A stretch of 64,000 nucleotides of DNA from NCBI GenBank assembly GCA_965218555.1, contig OZ244625.1:620001-684000 (forward strand), read 5' to 3'. The position numbers and the translations under genes were made by a program. The notes under the pieces are model-generated. The model saw only the letters and a program-made list of their open reading frames with translations. It was not told the origin of the DNA and searched no databases. Source of the DNA: JAPPLB01 sp965218555 (lineage in GTDB: Bacteria; Acidobacteriota; Terriglobia; Bryobacterales; UBA6623). This document shows, in pieces, positions 1 to 8,378 of the stretch (position 1 is its first letter; every line of letters begins with the position of its first letter).

Positions 1-545
1 CAGGTCCAGGCTCTTCAGCGGACTCAGCCCCTCCTCCCGATGGGCCTTGGCTACCTCGAAGGCGTCACCCACGACTACCAACGTCACGGTACGACCACTC
101 TGTTCGCTGCTCTCGATGTTGCCACGGGGCAAGTCATCACACGCTGTAAACCGCGACACCGCCATCAGGAGTTCCTCGCTTTCCTGCGTCAGATCGACGG
201 CAGTGTGCCGCGCAACCTCGACATCCATCTCATCGTCGATAACTATGCCACCCACAAACATCCCAAAGTTCGTGCCTGGCTCGCCCGGCGTCCTCGCTAC
301 CACCTTCATTTCACCCCAACCTATGCCTCCTGGCTCAACCAAGTCGAACGCTGGTTCGGCATCATTACCCAGAAGGCCATTCGCCGTGGTTCCTTCTCCA
401 GCGTCAAGGCTCTCGTCCGTAACATTGAGCGCTTCGTCGAACACTACAACGCCAACACCAGCCCCTTCGTCTGGACCGCCACGGCCGAATCCATCCTCGC
501 CAAGATCGAACGACTTTGTTTATATATTTCCGGGACAGTACACTA
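1..545 (+). mobile_element. Right end of an IS630-family insertion sequence
   Basis: The element continues from outside the window. Its right end is placed at the TA at 544-545, because the selD reading frame from the other side is intact up to exactly that point and its stop codon is made by this TA. The last bases (ending GGGACAGTACAC before the TA) are the likely terminal inverted repeat. The matching left end lies outside the window, so the repeat cannot be confirmed. Confidence 0.65.
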
Positions 546-546
546 A
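1..546 (+). CDS. IS630-family transposase, C-terminal part (cut by window edge)
   Basis: The reading frame is open from base 1, so the gene begins before the window; about 181 residues are visible. The protein is the DDE-superfamily catalytic half of an IS630-type transposase. The second Asp lies in LIVDNYATHK, and the final Glu lies in the ASWLNQVERWF block, followed by the usual FVEHYNAN tail. The frame shows no stop or frameshift before its TAA. That TAA overlaps the stop codon of the convergent selD fusion gene. It would catalyse cut-and-paste movement into TA dinucleotides, as is known for this family. Whether the N-terminal helix-turn-helix part is intact cannot be seen here. Confidence 0.9.
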   Translation, partial: QVQALQRTQPLLPMGLGYLEGVTHDYQRHGTTTLFAALDVATGQVITRCKPRHRHQEFLAFLRQIDGSVPRNLDIHLIVDNYATHKHPKVRAWLARRPRYHLHFTPTYASWLNQVERWFGIITQKAIRRGSFSSVKALVRNIERFVEHYNANTSPFVWTATAESILAKIERLCLYISGTVH

Positions 547-2792
547 GCTGACAGCAGGATCTTGTCGGCGTGAACAGAGTCGCCCCGCACCTCGCCTACG
601 ATCGCCGCGCGGGAATAGCCCGCCTGCTTAAGCTGCGCAAGGCAGTCCTCCGCGCTTTGGGGTGGAATGCCCGCCAGCAGTCCGCCGGCCGTTTGCGGAT
701 CGAAAAGCAATGGGTATTCCGTTCGGCTACGCTGCTTCGCCGATTCACGGATTACCTGTTCGGACTGCAGGTTCTGAGGATGAAGCGAGCTGAGGATCCC
801 GGCCTTTGCCGGTTCGCAGGCGCCATCGAGGAGTGGGATCGCAGGCAGCGACAACTCGATCTCCACTTCCGAGCCGACGGTCATTTCCCTCAGATGACCG
901 ATGAGCCCGAAGCCGGTGACGTCGGTGCAGGCCGTCGCGCCGTGCTCTTTGAGGATCCCGGCGGCGCGCCGGCTGGGCTGGGTCATGGAGTCCAGCGCGG
1001 CGGTGATCCAACGGCCCTTGGCTTTGCCGCGCATCTCGGCGGCGAAGAGAATACCCGTGCCCAGAGGTTTGGTGAGGATGAGCTTGTCGCCGGTTTGCAG
1101 CCCTTGCTTCCGAAGGATGCCGTCTTGCTCCGCCAAGCCTGTGACGGTGAAACCGAGAGCAAGTTCCTCTCCCTCGCTGGTGTGGCCGCCGACGAGCGCG
1201 GCGCCGGCGTCCGAGAAGATTTCTTGCGCGCCCAGCAGCAACTGAACGAGCAGCTCCTCTGTTTTGTCGTCAGACGCGAGAGGCAAGGTTGCGATGGCCA
1301 AGGCTGTCTGCGCCTCCGCGCCCATGGCGAAAATGTCGCCCAGGCAGTGGTTGGCCGCGATCTTGCCAAAAACGTAAGGGTCGTCAACAAGGGCGCGGAA
1401 GAAATCGACCGACAGGACGACAACTTTGCCGCGGGGAATGCGAACGACCGCCGCGTCATCGGGCTGGTCCAGCCCCGTGATGACGTCGGACCGCTCGACC
1501 GGCCGGATGCGCGACAACGCTCGCTCCAACACCGCCGAGCCGACCTTGGAACCGCAGCCGGCGCATCGCATTGCCGGCGCTTCGGAAGTCGTTGAGGAGG
1601 CCTCAGCCGTTTGTCCGGAGGGCTCGCCGTCCATGGCAGGCAGCTTGTTGTACTTATCCATGAATCGCCGGTCGATCCAATCTTTCCATTGCCACACCCA
1701 GGCTCCTTCGAGCGCCCAGAAAGAACGAGAAGCTACGGCGTATTGATCGCCGGTGCTGATGAGACTCAAGAACTTGGCTTGCGGCCGGAACGGTCGTGGT
1801 TCCTGACCGAGCAGAACACGGCGCAAGTTGGCTTCGAGCGGTGGTCCCTGCCTCACCGCGAATACGCCTGCTTTCTCACGAGGGTAGTCCACTACGGCCG
1901 CCACGTCGCCCGCCGCGAAGACTTCCGGGTGCTCAAGCGTTTGCAGCGTCGCCCGTAGAAGAATGAAGCCCTTTTCATCGGCTTCCAGGCCGCACTCAAG
2001 CGGCCACGAGGGGGCCGACGCGCTGGTGACCCAGAGGATCTCGTCCAACTCGTGCAGCTCACCGTCTTGGAGGCGCAACCCTGACTCACTCACCTCGCTG
2101 ACGCGGCTCGAGGTATGCACGCTCACCCCGCGTTCGGCGAGAATGCGTTCGAACTTGCGTCGGACTCGGACGTTGTGCGTCGCCAAGACGGTCGAGTCGC
2201 TGCCGAACAGATGGAACTCCGGTTCGGCAGCCGCCCCCATCATGCGAAGACGCTTTCGCAAGCTGAACTGTGCGGCGAGCGTCAGCTCGACGCCGCCCGC
2301 GCCGGTACCCACGACGCCGATCCGCGGCGTGCGGTCCAGGACGAGCACACGTTCGACGAGCCCCGTCCAGCGGGACAGGAAGTTGTTGATCGGCTTGACG
2401 GGCACGACGTGTTCGGCCGCTCCCGGAACGTCGAGGCTCGGCGTGGAGCCGGTGTTGATCGAGAGGACGTCATAAGCGATATCCGGCCGATTGCGAAACC
2501 GCAGCGACCGCTTGGCGAGGTCAATGCCTGCGACTTCATCGTGGACAAAGCGGGCGCCCGCGAACCGCGCGAGCGGCCCGAGATCGATGTGGGCATCGTC
2601 GTAGTCGTAGTGTCCGGCGATGAACCCCGGCAGCATGCCGGAGTACGGCGTGTGAACGTCCCGGCAGACCAGCGTGAGCCGCACCCCCGGAATCGGCTTC
2701 ATGCCGAAGCGCTTGATGACAGTCACATGGCTGTGGCCGCCACCGACAAGGACAAGGTCCTTCGATATCGGCTCATTGGTTGGACGGTTCAC
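543..2792 (-). CDS. selD: Fused FAD/NAD(P) oxidoreductase - selenide, water dikinase (SelD)
   Basis: This 749-residue fusion makes selenophosphate from selenide and ATP, the selenium donor for selenocysteine and selenouridine. Residues ~10-370 form a pyridine-nucleotide-disulfide/NDH-2-like oxidoreductase: an N-terminal dinucleotide-binding GGGHSH, a second GTGAGGVE fold, and AAGDVAAV near the end of the FAD domain. From ~405 to the end it is SelD, with the active-site Cys in RCAGCGSKVG (Cys, not Sec) and the ATP-binding GHTSEGEE region. The first in-frame start is GTG, at the expected N-terminus of the fused family. The natural role of the oxidoreductase half is not established; supplying reduced selenium is an inference. 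The stop codon TAG lies in the target TA of the abutting IS630 element. Confidence 0.9.
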   Translation of the reverse strand: MNRPTNEPISKDLVLVGGGHSHVTVIKRFGMKPIPGVRLTLVCRDVHTPYSGMLPGFIAGHYDYDDAHIDLGPLARFAGARFVHDEVAGIDLAKRSLRFRNRPDIAYDVLSINTGSTPSLDVPGAAEHVVPVKPINNFLSRWTGLVERVLVLDRTPRIGVVGTGAGGVELTLAAQFSLRKRLRMMGAAAEPEFHLFGSDSTVLATHNVRVRRKFERILAERGVSVHTSSRVSEVSESGLRLQDGELHELDEILWVTSASAPSWPLECGLEADEKGFILLRATLQTLEHPEVFAAGDVAAVVDYPREKAGVFAVRQGPPLEANLRRVLLGQEPRPFRPQAKFLSLISTGDQYAVASRSFWALEGAWVWQWKDWIDRRFMDKYNKLPAMDGEPSGQTAEASSTTSEAPAMRCAGCGSKVGSAVLERALSRIRPVERSDVITGLDQPDDAAVVRIPRGKVVVLSVDFFRALVDDPYVFGKIAANHCLGDIFAMGAEAQTALAIATLPLASDDKTEELLVQLLLGAQEIFSDAGAALVGGHTSEGEELALGFTVTGLAEQDGILRKQGLQTGDKLILTKPLGTGILFAAEMRGKAKGRWITAALDSMTQPSRRAAGILKEHGATACTDVTGFGLIGHLREMTVGSEVEIELSLPAIPLLDGACEPAKAGILSSLHPQNLQSEQVIRESAKQRSRTEYPLLFDPQTAGGLLAGIPPQSAEDCLAQLKQAGYSRAAIVGEVRGDSVHADKILLSA

Positions 2793-2998
2793 GGAAAACC
2801 CATTTTGGCACGCAGGTTCAAGTTGAAACGGAGCACTATCCTCGTAACGCCGCGATGCTCAGGGACGCCTTATATTTCGGATGGCTTCCGAACGGCCGCG
2901 TGACCCGAAAATGCAGGCTGGTCCGCCTCTGCTGATCGCGCGGGCGGCAGAGTGACGCTGTGATATCATGGCCGGGCATTGACGCCCGCTTCGGGCTT

Positions 2999-3088
2999 GT
3001 TTTTCCTCCGCCCGTGTGCGGATCATACAAGCGGGAAACATCCGAACCGGTGTCAACGCCGCTTGATCAGGAGGATGTTTCAGGTCAG
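2999..3088 (+). repeat. ~90-bp dispersed repeat, copy 1
   Basis: One of four close copies in the window (also at 4864, 8289 and 20170), all on the + strand. Shared landmarks are TTCCTCCGCCCG, GTGCGGATCAT, AAGCGGGAAACATCC, GTGTCAACGCCGCTT and AGGAGGATGTTTCAGG. GAAACATCC pairs perfectly with the later GGATGTTTC, AAGCGG with CCGCTT, and TCCTCC with GGAGGA, so the unit can fold several ways. This copy lies just upstream of the PQQ-propeller gene; its end supplies an AGGAGG-ATG that could be mistaken for that gene's start. A remnant resembling a MITE end (AAATGCAGGCTGG) lies about 80 bases upstream. Confidence 0.8.
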
Positions 3089-3107
3089 AGCGAGGGGAGG
3101 GGAGGCT

Positions 3108-4454
3108 TTGTCACAAAAGCATATTGGATCCGTCGGGTTCTTGGCGATGATTCTCGCGATTTCCGTTACGGGCGCGAATCCGAACGAAAACTGGCCGCAG
3201 TGGCGCGGGCCGCACTTGAACGGGAGCAGCTCGACGGCCAAGAACCTGCCTACGAATTGGAGCGAGAGCGACAACGTCAAGTGGCGTGTCGCATTGCCGA
3301 GCTGGAGTGCGGCGACTCCGATCATCTGGGAAGACACGGTGTACGTGACATCGGCGCAAGAGGACTTTCAAGTACTGCAGCGGAGCTATCGCCGGGGTCA
3401 GCCCCGGCCTCCCAACCCGGGAGCCGAAAACGACGAGATGTACCTGTTGGCGCTCCAACGCAGTGACGGCAAGGTCAAATGGCGGCAACAGATCGGCAGC
3501 GGAAACCTGCTCTACCGCAAGCAGAATCTGGCGTCGCCTTCTCCGGTCACGGACGGCAATCGTATATGGACTTTCACCGGTGCGGGCACCCTCACCTGTT
3601 TCGACATGGAGGGCAAGCGAATCTGGCGGCGCGAGATCCAGCAGGACTATGGCCGGTTCGGATTGAATCATGGGTATGGATCGTCGCCGTTGTTGTACGA
3701 CGGGCGGCTCTACATCCAGGTTTTGCACGGCATGAAGACGGACGATCCCTCGTACGTTTTCGCGGTGGACGCCAAAACTGGCAAGACCGTGTGGAAGGTG
3801 GACCGGTGGACGGATGCCCAGATGGAGTCACCCGATGATTACTCGACGCCGATTCTCGTGACAGTCGGCGGAAAGCTGCAACTGGTTGTCTCGGGCGGCG
3901 ATTACGTGACGGGCCACGACTTGCATTCCGGCAAAGAGCTGTGGCGCATGGGCGGCCTCAACCCGGAGAACGGACGCATGTACCGCACGATTGCGTCGTC
4001 TGTGACCGCCGGAGGCGTCGTTTACACGACCAGCACACGCGGCAAGCCGTTTATCGCTTTCAAGCCGGGTGGATCGGGCGACATAACTGACAGCAATCTC
4101 GTTTGGAAGAACAACCTCGGCTCGGACGTGCCCACGCCGACGACCGATGGCAAACGGATCTTCGTCGTGAATGACCGCGGGATCATGATGGCGTTCGATG
4201 CGGCCTCGGGCGAAATCCTTTGGGACCGGCAGCGTCTGGCGCCAGGCACGTACAGTGCATCGCCCATTCTGGCGGATGGCAAGATTTACGCGACCAACGA
4301 GGAAGGGACGACGACCGTGGTGGAGGCCGGCGACGAATTCAAGGTGCTGGCGCAGAATCAGCTCAACGACCATACGTTGGCGACACCCGCGCCCGCCGGG
4401 AATGAATTGTATATCCGGACGGCCGAGTATCTCTATTGCTTGTCGAATCAGTAG
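3108..4454 (+). CDS. Exported PQQ-like beta-propeller repeat protein
   Basis: About 448 residues with a short signal peptide (hydrophobic FLAMILAISVTG) followed by a PQQ-type propeller. The first blade starts ENWPQWRGP, and later blades carry the diagnostic Ala-Asp/Asn-x-Gly/Ser-x-x-x-Trp pattern, for example DAKTGKTVWK, DLHSGKELWR and DAASGEILWD. It resembles BamB-like/PQQ-dehydrogenase-like proteins common in Acidobacteriota and Planctomycetota. No cofactor or catalytic residue can be assigned, so an enzyme activity is not claimed. The frame is open upstream to an ATG inside the 90-bp repeat. I prefer the TTG at 3108 because GGGGAGG lies a few bases before it and it gives a normal signal peptide. 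It stands alone, with the zinc-ribbon gene 83 bases downstream. Confidence 0.8.
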   Translation: MSQKHIGSVGFLAMILAISVTGANPNENWPQWRGPHLNGSSSTAKNLPTNWSESDNVKWRVALPSWSAATPIIWEDTVYVTSAQEDFQVLQRSYRRGQPRPPNPGAENDEMYLLALQRSDGKVKWRQQIGSGNLLYRKQNLASPSPVTDGNRIWTFTGAGTLTCFDMEGKRIWRREIQQDYGRFGLNHGYGSSPLLYDGRLYIQVLHGMKTDDPSYVFAVDAKTGKTVWKVDRWTDAQMESPDDYSTPILVTVGGKLQLVVSGGDYVTGHDLHSGKELWRMGGLNPENGRMYRTIASSVTAGGVVYTTSTRGKPFIAFKPGGSGDITDSNLVWKNNLGSDVPTPTTDGKRIFVVNDRGIMMAFDAASGEILWDRQRLAPGTYSASPILADGKIYATNEEGTTTVVEAGDEFKVLAQNQLNDHTLATPAPAGNELYIRTAEYLYCLSNQ

Positions 4455-4537
4455 ACCGGTCTCACTGTCTGAACGCTCCGCAAGGCACCCTCCTGCTCTC
4501 TCATGCGATAATAGGTGTCCTTCCCAGGAGTTTCATC

Positions 4538-4774
4538 ATGTCCAAATTGCGTCTCGGTGACATGATCGATGACCACTGCTCCAAGTGCAGGATGTTGACG
4601 AATCATTCTGTGGTCTCGATCGTTGACGGCTCGGCCGCGAAGGTCGAATGCCGCACCTGCTATCACACTCACAACTATCGGCACGGCAAAGGCGGCGCCA
4701 AGAAGAAACCCAGCAAGAAAGCGGCCCTGTTCGACGAAGTGCTGGCGAAGATCACCGGCGACCTACCGAACTAG
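4538..4774 (+). CDS. Small zinc-ribbon-like protein
   Basis: A 78-residue protein with two CxxC pairs, CSKC near residue 12 and CRTC near 37, spaced as a zinc ribbon. A Lys/Gly-rich basic stretch (HGKGGAKKKPSKKA) and an acidic C-terminal helix follow. The start has a good AGGAG about eight bases upstream. I recognise a zinc-ribbon fold but no named family. Nucleic-acid or protein binding is a reasonable guess from the basic linker. It follows the PQQ-propeller gene on the same strand; the pair lies between repeat copies 1 and 2. Confidence 0.75.
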   Translation: MSKLRLGDMIDDHCSKCRMLTNHSVVSIVDGSAAKVECRTCYHTHNYRHGKGGAKKKPSKKAALFDEVLAKITGDLPN

Positions 4775-4863
4775 TTTTTTTCTTCGCTGCCAAGGTTCAC
4801 ATTCGAGTCAAGTTGACGTGACGATTCTTTGTCCTGCTTGTCGGTTTGAGGACTTCCTCGCCA

Positions 4864-4950
4864 GTTCTTCCTCCGCCCGCGTGCGGATCATACAAGCGGG
4901 AAACATCCAGATCAGTGTCAACGCCGCTTATCAGGAGGATGTTTCAGATC
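4864..4950 (+). repeat. ~90-bp dispersed repeat, copy 2
   Basis: Same unit as at 2999, slightly diverged: it lacks two bases in the CCGCTTGATCAGG segment and reads AGATCAGTG where others read GGATCGGTG. The perfect GAAACATCC/GGATGTTTC complement is kept. With copy 1 it forms direct repeats enclosing the PQQ-propeller and zinc-ribbon genes. The rest of the 4775-5094 gap shows no gene. Confidence 0.8.
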
Positions 4951-5094
4951 GGTTGGAGGCGGCAGTCAGCGCCCGCGACTCCCGGCCGGGTTCGGGTTCG
5001 CAAGAGTCAGAGGGCCGCATGACCGGCAAGGCCGGCCAGAAGTGCTCGGCTAGGGTACAATCGTGCCAAGTTCACTCTACCTGGAGCACTACCC

Positions 5095-6495
5095 ATGAGC
5101 CTAGCAGCCTGTGGCAAAAGTCACGCGGGCGGCGTTACGCGCCCCGGCGCCGATGGCGCAACGCCTGGCCGTTCCAGGAACGTGGCGCCGCGCTCTCCGC
5201 GCAGCCGAGCGGAAGTGGCGCGTAACCCTTTGGGCGACGGACATTTGCGGTCGTCGGCTTTGTCGTTCGTCGGAGGAGATCACCCGGATCGCCATCCTCC
5301 TCACTTCTCGCCGAGCGACCGCAGGAGCCCGCCGCGCCTTCCACGGGACTTTTGCCACGGGCTGCTGGATCGTCGTGAGTTTCTCGCCGCCTCGCTAGCG
5401 GCGGCTACCGCTGCCTGTTCAGAGCAAATCGCCCGACGACAAACCGCTGCAACCGATCCGGAGGCCCAGCCCGGCATACCCGGGCCCTACCCGGGACGGG
5501 TGGTGGCTGTCGACCATCCCGGCAGCATCGTCGCGGGGGAATATCAGCGCGACGCCGTCAGTAACATGATCGAGCGCGGCTTGACCGAGTTGACCCACGC
5601 CGAGAGCCTCGTCGAATCATTACGCGCATTCTTCGAGCCGGGCGATGTCGTCGGGATCAAAGTCAACGGCGTCGGCCGGCCCTATGTGATTTCAGATCAG
5701 ACGGTTCTCCACAGCCTCGTTGACGGACTCAACGAGGTCGGCATCCCGAACAAAGACATCGTCGTCTATGAGCGCACGAAGGCCTCGTTCATGGGCGCGG
5801 GCTTCGACAAATGGCTGCCCGACGGTGTGCGCTTCATGAACGCCACCGAGACCTATCACCGCATCCAGCTCGACATGGATGGCTACGACCGCGACGTCTA
5901 CATGGAAATGCCGCTCGTCCATCCGGAGTACGCAGAAGAGTACAGCTTGGACGATCCGCACATACGGCGGTCTTACGTCTGCAAGTGGCTCAGCCAGGCG
6001 GTCAACAAAGTGATCAACGTTTGCGTGCTGAAGCATCACCAATCCGCAGGTGTGACGTTAGCTCTCAAGAACATGTCCCATGGGTTCGTCAACAACGTCA
6101 ATCGCAGCCATGCCACGACGACCGCGAACGCCTGCGGCATTTTCATCCCGGCGGTGGTCGATCTGCCGATCATTCGCGACAAGGTGAAGCTGCACATCCT
6201 CGATGGCGTGAAAGGCGCCTATCACGGCGGACCGGGAGGGAAGGTGGGCAAGTACATGTGGGAGCACAAGACGATGTACTTCGCGACCGATCCCGTGGCA
6301 CTCGACAAGACCGGCTGGAAGGTCATCGACGAGAAGCGCGCCGAGGTCGGCGTACCATCAATCGCCCTGCTCAAACCTGACGAAGACAGCCTGTGGCTGA
6401 ACTGCCAGGTCGAGCATATTGAGTTGGCCGGGAACATGGGCCTCGGCGTTTACGATGACGAGAAGATCCGAGTCAAGCGAGTCAGCTTGGCCTGA
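5095..6495 (+). CDS. DUF362 protein with an interrupted Tat signal
   Basis: From about residue 93 this is a typical Tat-exported DUF362-domain protein: DRREFLAASLAAATAAC is a twin-arginine signal, followed by the DUF362 core (VVGIKVNGVG, VYERTKASF, LKNMSHGFVNNV and a final YDDEKIRVKR). The function of DUF362 proteins is not established. The first ~90 residues are low-complexity Arg/Pro/Gly sequence, because a 264-bp element sits between codon 3 and the signal peptide. Removing 5103-5366 gives a start reading MSLDRREFL, a normal N-terminus, and the ATG has a GGAG about 11 bases upstream. The inserted length is a multiple of three and contains no in-frame stop. Whether the protein is still exported is unknown. 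Confidence 0.8.
   Translation: MSLAACGKSHAGGVTRPGADGATPGRSRNVAPRSPRSRAEVARNPLGDGHLRSSALSFVGGDHPDRHPPHFSPSDRRSPPRLPRDFCHGLLDRREFLAASLAAATAACSEQIARRQTAATDPEAQPGIPGPYPGRVVAVDHPGSIVAGEYQRDAVSNMIERGLTELTHAESLVESLRAFFEPGDVVGIKVNGVGRPYVISDQTVLHSLVDGLNEVGIPNKDIVVYERTKASFMGAGFDKWLPDGVRFMNATETYHRIQLDMDGYDRDVYMEMPLVHPEYAEEYSLDDPHIRRSYVCKWLSQAVNKVINVCVLKHHQSAGVTLALKNMSHGFVNNVNRSHATTTANACGIFIPAVVDLPIIRDKVKLHILDGVKGAYHGGPGGKVGKYMWEHKTMYFATDPVALDKTGWKVIDEKRAEVGVPSIALLKPDEDSLWLNCQVEHIELAGNMGLGVYDDEKIRVKRVSLA
5103..5366 (+). mobile_element. 264-bp inverted-repeat element inserted in the DUF362 gene
   Basis: The left end AGCAGCCTGTGGCAAAAGTC and the reverse complement of the right end (AGCAGCCCGTGGCAAAAGTC) match at 19 of 20 positions. 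Exact excision restores a continuous ATG-AGC-CTG-GAT-CGT-CGT signal-peptide start, which fixes the boundaries. No transposase is encoded, so this is a small non-autonomous (MITE-like) element. I saw no second complete copy in the window. A CTAGCAGCCTG string at 46142 may be a fragment of a similar end. Confidence 0.75.
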
Positions 6496-6598
6496 GCGGC
6501 AACCGTCATTCCCCCCTTCCGGCCAGCCCGTTCGGGAATGTTTGCGGAGTCCTCTGCGCCGCTCGCTTCGCGGAGTGCAGATGGATCGGACGCGAGCG

Positions 6599-6813
6599 CT
6601 AGCCTGCATTCCACCCCACCTGACGGCCGCAGCACGCGATAAGACCGCCATGACTTCGCTTTTCCTTCGCAGCGCTTGCTTGGCGTGCTCGATGTACGGG
6701 TCAAGTACACCTGCGCGCGCCAAGCGGCTCGCGCCTCGTCCTGACAGCCTTCTCACGCCTGCCTGCAGCAGGCAGGCACTTCGCCTCGCCAGGTGGTGAG
6801 AAATGCAGGCTAG
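6599..6813 (+). mobile_element. CTAG-flanked MITE, copy A
   Basis: A small element bounded by CTAG at 6599-6602 and 6810-6813, with inner ends CCTGCATT... and ...GTGAGAAATGCAGG in inverted orientation. It is about 30 bp longer than the other copies because of an extra GCCTGCCTGCAGCAGGCA stretch near its right end. The interior shares the family landmarks (CAGCACGCGATAAGACCGCC, GTCAAGTACACC, CGCCTCGTCCTGAC). No coding capacity. Its right CTAG is also the left flank of the IS1380 element. The 6496-6598 gap before it shows nothing. Confidence 0.85.
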
Positions 6814-8289
6814 CCCGGATATTTCACCAGGGGGTAGGAAAAGGGCTGCCTGTTGTGGCATAAAACATTTATGTCCAAAACGTTAGCGCCACAGAAAACA
6901 AGCAGCCCTGCGATTACAGAGTGTGGCCAATCCAGCTTCTCGTTTGCCAGGCATTTTCGCCGCCAGGTGAGTGCCCGGTTTGACGGCGGGGTGATCAGCT
7001 CCGACGGTGGCGCCCTGCTGTTGCGCGAGGTCGACCGGCGCATCAACCTGCTGCCGCGCTTGGCGGCCTGTTTCGAGGACCGGCGCGATCCCCGGCGCAT
7101 CGAGCATCAGGTCGGGGAGCTGGTCTCGCAGCGGGTCTAGGCGCTGGCGCTGGGGTACGAAGACCTCAACGATCACGACCAGTTGCGCCGTGATCCGCTG
7201 CTGGCGCTGCTGGCCGGCAAGAGCGACTTGCAAGGACAGCAGCGCCAGCAAGAGCGCGACCGCGGCAAGCCGCTGGCGGGCAAGAGCACGTTGAACCGGC
7301 TGGAACGCACCACCGACGGTTTGGACCGCTACAAGAAGATCCGCTGCGCCAGCGAGGCGATCGACCGCCTGCTAGTGGAGGTGTTTGTGGAAGCGCACCC
7401 GCAGGAGCCCGCCGAGATCATTCTTGACATCGACGCCACCGATACGCCGTTGCATGGGCAACAGGAGGGGCGTTTCTTTCATGGTTACTACGGTCACTAC
7501 TGTTACTTGCCGCTGTACATCTTCAGCGGCCAGCACGTACTGTGCGCACGGCAGCGGGTGTCGAATCAAGACGCGGCGGCGGGCAGCGTGGCAGAGTTGA
7601 AGCGGATCGTGGCCCAGATCCGGGACGTCTGGCCGCAGGTCCGCATCATCGTGCGCGGCGATTCCGGGTTTTGTCGGGACGAGTTGCTGAGTTGGTGCGA
7701 GGCGAACGGGGTGGATTACGTGGTGGGGCTGGCGCGCAACGAGCGGCTGCGGTCGCTGATTGAAGAGGCGCTCGAACAGGCGGCGAGCAAGCAGCAGCAG
7801 ACGGGCCGGCCGGCGCGGGTCTTTAGCGAGTTCGGGTATCAGACGCAGCAGAGTTGGAGCCGGGCGCTGCGACGGCTGGGGCTGAAGGGCACGCGCTGGG
7901 CGCGGGCCCAGACGGAGACGATACGGCGGGGGTTGTTGAAGATCGGCGCGCAGGTGAAGGTGAGCGTGCGGCGGGTGTACCTGTCGTTGGCCGCCGGCTA
8001 CCCCGATGAGGAGGCGTTCGCGGCGGTGTATCGGGCGCTGCGTCCGCCGGGATGAGCAACTGTTTGCTAACACGGAGCGAACCAAAACGGCGCCCCCAGG
8101 GGGCGCAGGGGCGAAGTGTTTCTAGAATCGGCAACAACCCGAAAAACGGACTTTCGCGAGCCGCAATGGGCGGCCTAAAGCGCCCCGTATCGGCCCTCGC
8201 CTCCCTCGCCGCGGAGGATTCCGATCTTCAGACTATATTTCGGCCCCTCTCAACCCATCGCAAAGCCGCTGGTGAGAAAAGGCGGCTAG
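6810..8289 (+). mobile_element. Degenerate IS1380-family insertion sequence
   Basis: The element is flanked by CTAG on both sides (6810-6813 and 8286-8289), consistent with a 4-bp target duplication. Its left end begins CCCGGATATTTCACCAG. Its right end, read inwards, is CCGCCTTTTCTCACCAG, an imperfect inverted repeat sharing TCACCAG. These ends resemble the MITE ends (CCTGCATTTCTCACCAC). The transposase inside is broken. The 230 bases after the transposase hold no gene. Confidence 0.75.
6871..8055 (+). pseudogene. IS1380-family transposase, inactivated
   Basis: The protein begins with the family's N-terminal block (FDGGVISSDGGALLLREVDRR) and continues in the same frame through ILDIDATDTPLHGQQEG and IIVRGDSGFCRDELLSWCE, with two catalytic Asp regions recognisable. 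A TAG at 7138-7140 interrupts the frame after LVSQRV, where the family normally has an aromatic residue before GLALGYEDLNDHDQLR. A second lesion is an in-frame deletion after QQSWSRA, where the text jumps to LRRLGLKGT. The segment lost, about 80 residues in homologues, includes the YCxRGxMENRIKEQ block with the last catalytic Glu. Both lesions should abolish activity. Confidence 0.88.
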
Positions 8290-8378
8290 TTTTTCCTCCG
8301 CTCGTGTGCGGATCATTCAAGCGGGAAACATCCGGATCGGTGTCAACGCCGCTTGATCAGGAGGATGTTTCAGGTCAG
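8289..8378 (+). repeat. ~90-bp dispersed repeat, copy 3
   Basis: A complete copy beginning directly at the right CTAG of the IS1380 element and ending CAGGTCAG. It carries the 8-base complement TCAAGCGG/CCGCTTGA as well as GAAACATCC/GGATGTTTC. Its last bases provide the TGA stop of the leftward Uma2 gene (TCA at 8375-8377), so the gene's end has been set by the repeat. Confidence 0.82.

Noticed and set aside
2999..3088. The ~90-bp repeats as integron attC sites
   Set aside because: Length and inverted structure are suggestive, but no RYYYAAC/GTTRRRY core pair is present at the ends and no integrase is in the window.
3075..3107. ATG at 3075 as start of the PQQ-propeller gene
   Set aside because: AGGAGG abuts the ATG with no spacing and both belong to the dispersed repeat; the TTG at 3108 gives a better-spaced ribosome site and a normal signal peptide.
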